IMG/VR virus record: IMGVR_UViG_3300050821_003615
Location: 1-20,929 of that record
Direction: 5' to 3' (one strand)
DNA length: 20,929 nucleotides
DNA from: a virus
Shown here: positions 16,239-20,929 of the stretch, piece after piece
Layout of the letters: the number at the start of each line of letters is the position of its first letter
Position numbering within the stretch: the first letter of the stretch is position 1
Notes under the pieces: model-generated
What the model was told of the DNA's origin: nothing
Seen by the model: the letters and a program-made list of their open reading frames with translations, nothing else
Database searches by the model: none
Made by a program: the position numbers and the translations under genes

Positions 16239-16588
16239 TGCAGCGGCAGCGGGGCCGGGTTCTTCGGATCGTAGCTGACGGTCGCCTTGCCAGCATAGAA
16301 GGCGATCGTCGCGAAGCTCGGGCCCGCGGCGCCCGCCGGCATGATGGACAGCAGGAGGTGGTACGTGTTGCCATCCATCGGCACACCGACCGTCGCCGTC
16401 CCGCTCGCCAGGTCCCCCATCGCCTGCTGCCCGGTCGCCGGGGCATCCAGCCACACGAACCCGATGGTCCCGGCCTGCGGCGGCCAAGTGATGGTGAATG
16501 ACCAGGCCTGGGACTGCGCGCGCACGCTGATCGCCGCGAGGAGACACAAGAGCAGCGCCACGAGCGCCCACACGATGGCCTTCCTCAT
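16229..16588 (-). CDS. Small secreted beta-sandwich-like protein
   Basis: The 119-aa product on the minus strand begins with a signal peptide (AIVWALVALLLCLLAAISVRA, cleavage near Ala24) and continues with a beta-rich domain: WSFTITWPPQAGTIGFVWL, TYHLLLSIMPAG, FATIAFYAGKATVSYDP. The fold looks Ig- or FN3-like. GGAGGGGG lies three to four bases before the ATG; its ATGA overlaps the upstream gene. It is last in the leftward block, converging on another secreted one-domain protein, so the pair may share a periplasmic or surface role. Function unknown. Confidence 0.6.
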   Translation of the reverse strand: MRKAIVWALVALLLCLLAAISVRAQSQAWSFTITWPPQAGTIGFVWLDAPATGQQAMGDLASGTATVGVPMDGNTYHLLLSIMPAGAAGPSFATIAFYAGKATVSYDPKNPAPLPLQIT

Positions 16589-16752
16589 TTCCCCCTCCCC
16601 TGCTGTTCGATGCGCTCGGCATCCTCAGCGTCGGTGATCGCCTGGCACAGGACCTCGTTCAGGTCCGTACGGTCGAGCGGACCGAACTCGAACCCATCGA
16701 GGAGCACGCTGCGCAGCTCCATCAAGCGCTGCAGGCTCAGGGGCTTACTCAC
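16585..16752 (-). CDS. 55-aa hypothetical protein
   Basis: A GTG start at 16752 overlaps the stop of the nuclease gene (GTGA) and gives 55 aa (SLQRLMELRSVLLDGF, EFGPLDRTDLNEVLCQAITD, AEDAERIEQQGRGK), an acidic helical protein. The longer open frame to 17088 runs antisense-like through the nuclease gene and has arginine-rich shadow composition, so it is rejected. Translational coupling on both sides suggests it is real; no family is recognised. Confidence 0.6.
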   Translation of the reverse strand: MSKPLSLQRLMELRSVLLDGFEFGPLDRTDLNEVLCQAITDAEDAERIEQQGRGK

Positions 16753-17354
16753 GCGGCCACCTTCTGCGGGACGTGCTTGAGCACAATCTCGGCGAGCTCG
16801 TCGATCACCCCGTCGAGGTCCACGAGCATGTCCGGGTACCGATCGAGCGGGAAGTGGTGCAGGTCGAAGATCACGACGCGGGTGGGATCGCGCGTGTCGT
16901 AGCGGCACTGGAAGACGTCGTAGATGAAGCGCCGGCAGTTGAACATCGCGAGGTACGCGCGCCACTGGTAGCTGTCGGTGTACCGCTCCGCCTCGAAGCG
17001 CTCGGACAGCTTGTAGTCGCGCACCGTGAGTCCGGATAGCGCGTCGACCTTGCCGACGAGCGTCACGGGGCCGGAGGGTGTGTTCCACAACTTCTCCGCC
17101 TTCAGCTCCCGGATCGCCGGCACGAAGAGTTCGCCCTCGATCTGAAAGTCGAAGCGGTACCCGTCCTGCTCGAGCACATGCACGTCGGAGACGGCGAGTT
17201 CCTCGAGCGCCTTGTGGAAGGCGCGGGACGCCAGCATCTGATGCGAGGGCTCGGCGAGTCCGGACAGCTCAGCGATTAGCTCCTCAAGGCTCGAATCATC
17301 GCGCTGTGACCAGTAGCGGAAGGTCTCCAGGTCGGAAACAGACAAGCGAATCAT
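16749..17354 (-). CDS. RecB-family PD-(D/E)XK nuclease
   Basis: The 201-aa protein has the RecB-type nuclease motif set: SRAFHKALEEL with His47 (motif I), VGKVDAL with Asp104, TVRDYKLSE with Asp113 and Lys115 (the catalytic D-x-K), and DSYQWRAYLAMF with Gln130 and Tyr134 (motif IV, the QxxxY signature). This family includes phage recombination exonucleases and Cas4. A perfect AAGGAGGT Shine-Dalgarno (17361-17368) sits seven bases before the ATG, the strongest in the block. Together with the Sak4-like ATPase it would supply resection and annealing for recombination-dependent replication. It lacks the Cas4 cysteine cluster. Confidence 0.82.
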   Translation of the reverse strand: MIRLSVSDLETFRYWSQRDDSSLEELIAELSGLAEPSHQMLASRAFHKALEELAVSDVHVLEQDGYRFDFQIEGELFVPAIRELKAEKLWNTPSGPVTLVGKVDALSGLTVRDYKLSERFEAERYTDSYQWRAYLAMFNCRRFIYDVFQCRYDTRDPTRVVIFDLHHFPLDRYPDMLVDLDGVIDELAEIVLKHVPQKVAA

Positions 17355-17358
17355 CGTC

Positions 17359-17781
17359 CTACCTCCTTACCGTGAACGAGACCGACACCCCGCGCTCGGC
17401 GTTGTTCGCGAGTGCCCGGGTCTCGATGCCGATGCTCACGAGTTCGAACGCGCGCGTCACCCAGGGCGGCGCGCCTGACTGCGCAAGGAGGCATGTTACG
17501 CCCGCGTGGGCAACACCCGACACTGCGAAGTAGGTGACGACGCGCCCATCGCTCGGGTGCTTGCCGAGGACCGGGTTCGTCTCGTACCAGTGCCAATGAC
17601 CGGGGTGCTGGACGAGGTCCAGGGTCTCCGCGGCGTCGACCGCGGCGAGGACCTGGTAGGCGCCCTCCTCGTAGAGGGTCTCCTTCGGCAGGCTCGCGCA
17701 GCCGAAGACCGCGATCAGGCAGACAGCGATAAGCACCAGCCACCCGACCGTCGACAGCACGTTCTCGATGACGTCCCTCAC
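17359..17781 (-). CDS. Putative lipoprotein / membrane-anchored phage protein
   Basis: A GTG at 17781 overlaps the ATPase stop (GTGA) and gives 140 aa; the frame's longer upstream opening is a shadow of that gene. A hydrophobic N-terminal helix (VGWLVLIAVCLIAVFGC) ends in a lipobox-like FGC, followed by a polar domain with YQVLAAVDAAETLDLVQHPG, WYETNPVLGKHPSDGRVVTY and ALANNAERGVSVSF. The ExNPxLGxxPS and NNxxxG pattern recurs in small phage and bacterial membrane proteins of unknown role. Its place between the Sak4-like and RecB-like genes is odd for an envelope protein. The gene ends directly on the strong Shine-Dalgarno of the nuclease. Confidence 0.6.
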   Translation of the reverse strand: MRDVIENVLSTVGWLVLIAVCLIAVFGCASLPKETLYEEGAYQVLAAVDAAETLDLVQHPGHWHWYETNPVLGKHPSDGRVVTYFAVSGVAHAGVTCLLAQSGAPPWVTRAFELVSIGIETRALANNAERGVSVSFTVRR

Positions 17782-18686
17782 GCGGCCGCCTTGTCGAGTT
17801 TCTCGAAGCCGCCGGTGGCGACATCGAACCCGAGCCCGTGCGACTTCGCCGCGTGCTTCATCAAGCGCTTCACGTTGTCGAGCACCGCGGCGTCCGCCTT
17901 CTGGATCAACGGCAGGAGCTTGTCGAAGTCCTCCTTCGTCGCGCACTCCTCGATGCGCGCCTTCCAGTCGGCGAGCATGGAGGCGACCTTGGTCTGCTCC
18001 TCGGAGAGGGTGTTGAGCGAGGCCTTGATGGTCGCCACGACATCCGCGAGGAAGCGCGGGGACTTCGGGGTGTCCGGCACCGGGATCGGCGGCAGCTGCG
18101 CCGGGTTCTTACCGAAGGCGGTATCGGTGGGACTGAAGTTCAGGAACCTCTTTCCTCCCTGAAGATACAGTCGGCCCATGACGTCGGCCGCCTTGTAGAC
18201 CTCGTTCTTCGAGCCGCCCTGCATGTCCAGGCGCTCGATCACCTCGTCCCCCTGGCGCTGCTCGTCGGAGTGGGCGATCAGGATCACATCGAGGCCGAAG
18301 GAGCGCATGAGCCGCAGCCAGGCGATGAAGCCGGCCTTCAGCTCCCCGAACCCCTGGAGCGTGAGCGCGCCTCCGCGGCCCATCTTCGGGTTCCGGGCGA
18401 TGATGTACGTGGTGAGGGCATCCAGCGCCCGACCGGCGGTGTCCACCACGAGCGTCGCATAGGGCGCGAGGTCCTCCCGGGTGATGGCCTCCACATCGGA
18501 CCACCCCTCGACGACGATCGTGTCTGTGCGGTTCCTGGCGCGGTAGGCGCCCTTATCGAAGTCGAGTAGCAGGGGCTTCTCGGCCGTGAACCCGAGCGTC
18601 GTCTTGCCGATGCCCGGGACCGCGTAGATGCACGCGGTGATGGTCTTGACCTCGATGACGTCCGAGGCCTTGGTGATGCGTAGCAT
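17778..18686 (-). CDS. Sak4-like RecA-fold ATPase (phage recombination)
   Basis: The 302-aa product begins with a RecA-core nucleotide-binding domain: YAVPGIGKTTLGF (21-33, Walker A with Lys28-Thr29), LLLDFDKGAYRA (39-50), LVVDTAGRAL (79-88, Walker B Asp82), and GLDVILIAHSDEQRQGDEVI with DMQGGSKNEVYKAADVMGRL as sensor/core strands. This is the AAA_24/Sak4 group of phage single-strand annealing ATPases. The C-terminal ~90 residues are a charged helical extension possibly binding SSB or DNA. AGGAGG lies before ATG18686. Pairing with the RecB-like nuclease downstream fits a phage recombinase-exonuclease set. Confidence 0.78.
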   Translation of the reverse strand: MLRITKASDVIEVKTITACIYAVPGIGKTTLGFTAEKPLLLDFDKGAYRARNRTDTIVVEGWSDVEAITREDLAPYATLVVDTAGRALDALTTYIIARNPKMGRGGALTLQGFGELKAGFIAWLRLMRSFGLDVILIAHSDEQRQGDEVIERLDMQGGSKNEVYKAADVMGRLYLQGGKRFLNFSPTDTAFGKNPAQLPPIPVPDTPKSPRFLADVVATIKASLNTLSEEQTKVASMLADWKARIEECATKEDFDKLLPLIQKADAAVLDNVKRLMKHAAKSHGLGFDVATGGFEKLDKAAA

Positions 18687-18712
18687 GTTGGTCCTCCTGT
18701 TGCGTGTGTAGT

Positions 18713-19870
18713 CTACAGCGGCAAGCCTAGCGTTGTCCGGCGTGCTTCGTGAAGGGCTAGATATTCGGGACTCAGTTCACACCCGAGGAAGCGCCGCCCC
18801 AGGGATTCGGCCACGAAAGCGACGGTGCCGGACCCCATGAAGGGGTCGAAGATCACATCCCCCGGACGGCTGCCTGAGAGGATGCACCGCTCGACCAGGG
18901 CACGGGGGAATGTGGCGAAGTGAGCCCCGCTGAAGGGCTCCGTTGGTAGCGTCCACACCGTGCGCACGTTGCGGGTGGCGACGATCTTTGACACCGCGGC
19001 GCTGAAGGACGGGTTTTGCTTGTTCTTCCACCTGGTGTTGAACCCGCTCATCCGATCCCCGCCGCTGATCTGCTGCTGGGCGTCCTGTTTGCGGCGCCAC
19101 CCCGCCCCGCGGCCGAACTTGGTCGAGTCCTTGAGGCCAGCCTTGACCCTGGCGTGATCCTTTGTGCTGTGAGACACCCCGGGCCCGTCTGCCCAGCCGG
19201 AGGCCGCCTTCGGGTTCACGCCGTGGCCGCGGCTGTGGGTGTTCTCGCTCGCGGGCTCTGCGATCGCTTTGGCGTCGTAGTGGTAGCGCTCGGAGCGGGA
19301 AAGGAGGAAGACGTACTCGTGGGACTTGGTCGGCCTGTCGCTCACGGACTCTGGCATCGGGTTCGGTTTGTGCCAAATCACATCCGAGCGCAGGTACCAC
19401 CCGTCAGCCTGGAGCGCAAACGCCACCCGCCAGGGCATCCCCACCATGTCCTTAGCCTTGAGCGCGGCCTGCCCGCCACGCCGGTTCGGACCGTCCACGT
19501 CCGGGGGGCGAATCCTGGACTTCATCGCACGCGAGGCGCGGCGGAACTCCTCTTGCGTGCGCTGGCCGTTGATCGTCGAGGACCCGCCTACCCCGCCGTT
19601 CGCCCTGGGCGAGTAGTACGAGTCGCCATAGTTCAGCCACAACACCCCGTCATCGGCGAGGAGTTCGCGCACCAGGCGGAAGGTCGCGCGCATCCTTGCC
19701 ACGTGACGCACCCACGAGCGCTCCAGGCCCAGTTGTCCGACCACCCCGTAGTCGCGCAGGCCCCAGTAGGGCGGGGAGGTCACGACGCACTGCACGCGCA
19801 CCCCGTCCGCGATCATCTGTCGCATGAGGGCCCGACAGTCCCCGAGGTGGGTCCGGTCGACCCACTTCAA
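18713..19870 (-). CDS. Beta-class site-specific DNA methyltransferase
   Basis: The 385-aa protein has catalytic motif IV near the N-terminus (VVTSPPYWGLRDYG, residues 29-42) and the SAM-binding FDPFMGSGTVAFVAESLGRR (341-360) near the C-terminus, the beta order used by N4-cytosine and N6-adenine DNA methyltransferases. The SPPY form leaves the target base open. Residues about 205-295 between the motifs are basic and low-complexity, the likely recognition domain. TTG19870 is the start, overlapping the previous stop as TTGA, so it is translated by coupling. No restriction partner adjoins it, which suits a phage enzyme protecting its DNA or marking it in the early phase. Confidence 0.85.
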   Translation of the reverse strand: MKWVDRTHLGDCRALMRQMIADGVRVQCVVTSPPYWGLRDYGVVGQLGLERSWVRHVARMRATFRLVRELLADDGVLWLNYGDSYYSPRANGGVGGSSTINGQRTQEEFRRASRAMKSRIRPPDVDGPNRRGGQAALKAKDMVGMPWRVAFALQADGWYLRSDVIWHKPNPMPESVSDRPTKSHEYVFLLSRSERYHYDAKAIAEPASENTHSRGHGVNPKAASGWADGPGVSHSTKDHARVKAGLKDSTKFGRGAGWRRKQDAQQQISGGDRMSGFNTRWKNKQNPSFSAAVSKIVATRNVRTVWTLPTEPFSGAHFATFPRALVERCILSGSRPGDVIFDPFMGSGTVAFVAESLGRRFLGCELSPEYLALHEARRTTLGLPL

Positions 19871-19995
19871 GGGACGGCCTGTGTACCGTTTCTACGGGTG
19901 GCACCCTCGGGGGCCGGCAGAGATTGGCGGCGGCGCATCCAGCGGCGGTGCAGGCGCACCGCCAGCCACCCGAGAAGGGCGTTAAGAAGCCTCAT
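19867..19995 (-). CDS. Tiny basic protein, function unknown
   Basis: ATG19995 is preferred over the ATG at 20001 because GGGG lies six bases ahead of it and only two ahead of the other. It gives 42 aa: a short hydrophobic N-terminus (LLNALLGWLAVRL) and a strongly basic stretch (HRRWMRRRQ). It overlaps the upstream stop region and the methyltransferase start. Either a real membrane-tethered micro-protein or a leader ORF that couples translation of the methyltransferase, which has a weak TTG start and no clear Shine-Dalgarno of its own. Confidence 0.42.
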   Translation of the reverse strand: MRLLNALLGWLAVRLHRRWMRRRQSLPAPEGATRRNGTQAVP

Positions 19996-20173
19996 GGTCA
20001 TCCCCACCGCCCGCGCGCTCGTCACGAGACCGCAGAACATCGTGGGCGATAGCGACCGTGGCGGCACCAGCCTCAAAGGCGAGGTTCAGGGCGTGGATGA
20101 TGCCGCGGGAGGTGGAGAAGTCAGCGTCGAGCGCGATCCGCGCGATGACGTCAGACTGGTGGCTTTTGGGCAT
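19982..20173 (-). CDS. 63-aa early protein, function unknown
   Basis: Starting at ATG20173, which has GAGGAG seven to eight bases ahead, the product is 63 aa (MPKSHQSDVIARIALDADFS, TSRGIIHALNLAFEAGAATV, AIAHDVLRSRDERAGGGDDH), a helical protein with an acidic end. The longer frame to 20335 runs through the intergenic control region and is rejected. As the first gene of the leftward block, facing the repressor, it holds the position of early regulators or anti-repressors, but no DNA-binding motif is seen. Confidence 0.6.
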   Translation of the reverse strand: MPKSHQSDVIARIALDADFSTSRGIIHALNLAFEAGAATVAIAHDVLRSRDERAGGGDDHEAS

Positions 20174-20188
20174 GGTCGGTCTCCTCAT

Positions 20189-20205
20189 CCGATGAACGTC
20201 ATCGG
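20189..20205. promoter_or_regulatory. 17-bp dyad, operator or 5'-UTR hairpin candidate
   Basis: CCGATGA-ACG-TCATCGG is a perfect 7-bp dyad with a 3-base centre, 17 bp in all, the length of many Cro/CI operators. It lies just ahead of the Shine-Dalgarno of the leftward 63-aa gene and could also form a hairpin in its mRNA. A CGGTACCG palindrome abuts it. No second copy was found in the window. Confidence 0.35.
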
Positions 20206-20231
20206 TACCGTTGAGCCTCACAGTGCCTGAT

Positions 20232-20262
20232 GTTGCGCCCTTGGTCAACAGCATTGCGCAAC
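20232..20262. promoter_or_regulatory. Inverted repeat GTTGCGC / GCGCAAC in divergent control region
   Basis: GTTGCGC at 20232-20238 and its reverse complement at 20256-20262 flank 17 bases. A further TGCGCAAC copy lies at 20636-20643, on the other side of the repressor gene. The set lies where a repressor would control both directions. Binding by the 71-aa protein is inference. Confidence 0.35.
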
Positions 20263-20283
20263 GAGTCAACGGGGGTGTAGACT
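20254..20283 (+). promoter_or_regulatory. Candidate promoter giving leaderless repressor mRNA
   Basis: TTGCGC (20254-20259), 18-base spacer, then TAGACT (20278-20283) resembles a weak sigma70 promoter. The expected start, about seven bases downstream, falls on the A of ATG20291, and no Shine-Dalgarno lies there, so the transcript may be leaderless, as for lambda cI from pRM. The -35 overlaps the GCGCAAC arm. Confidence 0.35.
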
Positions 20284-20290
20284 GCATCAC

Positions 20291-20506
20291 ATGACGAGGC
20301 TGCAACGCGCCGTGCGGGCGCTGGTGAAGACCCACGGGGGAGTAAGGGCTGCCGCGCGCGCCACCGGTCTTGATGCTGGGTATCTTTCCAGGCTGAGAAG
20401 CGGCTCACAGAAGAACCCGAGCGAGGCGGTGCTCCTGATCCTGGGGATTACCCGCAAGGTGACGTATCACAGTTTGGAGGGAGGATCCCCCGGCTCGGTG
20501 GCCTGA
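20291..20506 (+). CDS. Small Cro/CI-like helix-turn-helix regulator
   Basis: The 71-aa protein is a single HTH domain: helix 2-turn-helix 3 at about 17-38 (GVRAAARATGLDAGYLSRLR), then SGSQKNPSEAVLLILGI, the usual Cro/CI sequence pattern. No peptidase or oligomerisation domain is attached, so a Cro-like repressor or a small immunity regulator fits best. It points away from the leftward early block across an intergenic stretch with dyads and promoters, the layout of a phage genetic switch. Whether it acts on that block, on the rightward genes beyond 20749, or both is not visible. Confidence 0.75.
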   Translation: MTRLQRAVRALVKTHGGVRAAARATGLDAGYLSRLRSGSQKNPSEAVLLILGITRKVTYHSLEGGSPGSVA

Positions 20507-20520
20507 CACGAACCGGGGGA
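20486..20520 (+). terminator. Inverted repeat spanning the repressor stop codon
   Basis: TCCCCCGG (20486-20493) and CCGGGGGA (20513-20520) are perfect 8-bp arms around a 19-base loop that contains the TGA of the regulator gene. It is a strong GC stem, but there is no T-tract after it, so it is a doubtful terminator; an RNA-stability or translation-shielding hairpin is as likely. Confidence 0.25.
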
Positions 20521-20591
20521 ATGCGGGCAGTGACGCAAAGGGGTTTGCCCGACTTGAGACAGAGTCTAGCGGAAAACGGTCGCACCCGTGC

Positions 20592-20620
20592 AAGTTGTCG
20601 TTATTGTGCTTGTGTATAAT
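20592..20620 (+). promoter_or_regulatory. Candidate early rightward promoter with perfect -10
   Basis: TATAAT at 20615-20620 is a perfect sigma70 -10 hexamer. Seventeen bases upstream the -35 is only AAGTTG (20592-20597), so it is weak unless activated. A DnaA box (20611-20619) overlaps the -10, and others follow immediately, so DnaA bound here would be expected to block it. It would serve the DUF1064-like gene and whatever follows. Confidence 0.35.
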
Positions 20621-20686
20621 TCTGTGGATAAGTTGTGCGCAACATGTGCACACCGTTGGGGTAACTAGCCTTTTCCCTGTGCATAA
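20611..20686 (+). promoter_or_regulatory. Array of DnaA boxes in one orientation
   Basis: TGTGTATAA (20611-20619), TGTGGATAA (20623-20631) and TGTGCATAA (20678-20686) each match the DnaA consensus TTATNCACA read on the minus strand; the second is the strict TTATCCACA box. Two weaker copies starting TGTG lie at 20634 and 20645. Starts are separated by 12, 11, 11 and 33 bases, near multiples of the helical turn, so bound proteins would line up on one face. Confidence 0.55.
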
Positions 20687-20748
20687 GTGCCCGTTCTTAA
20701 GATTTAAGACTACAACTGCAAGAGATTTTGACGAGAAGGAGGCAGACC

Positions 20749-20929
20749 GTGAGCGGATGGAGGAGGTACCGCGGGCCGAAGTCGGACGCCCGTGTTCCAC
20801 GTGGAACCAAGTACGGCGCGAAGGCACAGACGATCGACGGCCTGCGCTTCGCCTCCAAGCTCGAGGCAGCCAGGTACCAGGAGCTCGTGTCGATGGAGAA
20901 GGCCGGGGTGGTGAACTGGTTCATCCGCC
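20749..20929 (+). CDS. DUF1064-like putative resolvase/nuclease (5' part)
   Basis: AAGGAGG at 20736-20742 lies six bases before GTG20749; the frame stays open to the window edge (60 residues). GTKYGAKAQTIDGLRFASKL, then EAARYQELVSMEKAGVV, is the signature opening of DUF1064 phage proteins, which are thought to be PD-(D/E)XK/Holliday-junction-nuclease-like enzymes acting in recombination or branch resolution. The catalytic part lies beyond the edge. The first 20 codons are basic and contain a perfect parS-like 16-mer. It starts the rightward early side next to the origin-like region. Confidence 0.72.
   Translation, partial: MSGWRRYRGPKSDARVPRGTKYGAKAQTIDGLRFASKLEAARYQELVSMEKAGVVNWFIR
20793..20808. 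promoter_or_regulatory. parS-like ParB-binding site inside a coding region
   Basis: TGTTCCACGTGGAACC contains the 14-bp perfect palindrome GTTCCACGTGGAAC (20794-20807). It is the sequence form reported for chromosomal parS in pseudomonads, related to the general TGTTTCACGTGAAACA consensus. It overlaps codons 15-20 of the DUF1064-like gene (VPRGT). A 14-base exact match is very unlikely by chance in 21 kb, but coding and codon bias can create palindromes, so binding must be tested. Confidence 0.55.

Larger units (their letters stand above)
20507..20748. other. Noncoding control region, candidate replication origin
   Basis: No convincing gene lies here; open frames on the minus strand run straight through it into neighbours and have no support. 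The sequence is clearly poorer in GC than the rest. It has a GCAAA-GGGG-TTTGC hairpin near 20535, a TATAAT, a set of TGTG-led repeats including three DnaA boxes, and an AT-rich part (CTTAAGATTTAAG, near 20696-20708) suited to unwinding. Together these resemble a DnaA-dependent origin or a DnaA-controlled early promoter. There is no adjacent replication initiator gene in view. Confidence 0.45.

Noticed and set aside
16749-17354. Cas4 or CRISPR adaptation function for the RecB-like nuclease
   Set aside because: No Fe-S cysteine cluster and no repeats or cas genes nearby; the Sak4-like neighbour supports phage recombination.
18707-18717. Short dyad TGTAG-T-CTACA at the methyltransferase stop codon
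   Set aside because: Five-base arms only, no T-tract; too short to call a terminator or operator.
20405-20827. A 140-aa minus-strand frame covering the origin-like region
   Set aside because: It begins inside the DUF1064-like gene, crosses the promoter and DnaA boxes and ends within the regulator gene; no ribosome site. Its FHVEH segment is just the parS palindrome translated.

Overview
The window is one piece of a tailed-phage genome (Caudoviricetes) from a strongly GC-rich host, or a prophage of that type. The best-supported anchors are a P22-type short tail (gp4-like and gp10-like head-completion proteins), three consecutive DNA-ejection proteins in the P22 gp7-gp20-gp16 order, a GH108 endolysin, and an early module with a RecB-family nuclease and a Sak4-like RecA-fold ATPase. 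This points to a podovirus-like phage of a GC-rich proteobacterium. The host genus cannot be fixed from sequence alone. No integrase, terminase, portal or coat gene lies in the window.

Right-pointing late block (1-16236). It starts with the tail of a coiled-coil protein, then a TylF-type methyltransferase and a fused methyltransferase/GT9 glycosyltransferase. Next come gp4-like, gp10-like, a beta-structured tail fibre in the slot where P22 has its needle, a small coiled-coil protein, a cupin-SET fusion, the three ejection proteins, a PurD-like ATP-grasp enzyme, a second tail-fibre-like protein and a lysis cassette. The cassette holds a GH108 lysin, small membrane proteins, a lipoprotein and a secreted FN3-like protein. 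Most genes overlap by 1-4 bases (ATGA, GTGA or TTGA), so the block reads as one translationally coupled operon. Four enzymes that are not standard virion parts (TylF-like, MTase-GT9, cupin-SET, PurD-like) are spread among the virion genes.

Left-pointing early block (20173 down to 16229). In order of transcription it holds two tiny unknown ORFs, a beta-class DNA methyltransferase, the Sak4-like ATPase, a lipoprotein-like protein, the RecB-like nuclease, a 55-aa unknown and a small secreted beta protein. It meets the late block tail to tail; the two stop codons sit inside one 12-bp palindrome.

Control and replication region (20174-20929). A divergent intergenic stretch carries dyads and a promoter that would make a 71-aa Cro/CI-like repressor mRNA leaderless. 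Downstream is a 242-bp noncoding stretch with three consensus DnaA boxes (TGTGNATAA) on one strand, roughly in helical phase, one of them overlapping a perfect TATAAT. After that starts a DUF1064-like nuclease gene whose fifteenth to twentieth codons contain a 16-bp sequence identical to the Pseudomonas-type chromosomal parS site. DnaA boxes plus a parS match next to a repressor are the most unusual regulatory feature; they raise the untested possibility that this phage borrows host replication and segregation proteins, for example as a plasmid-like prophage.
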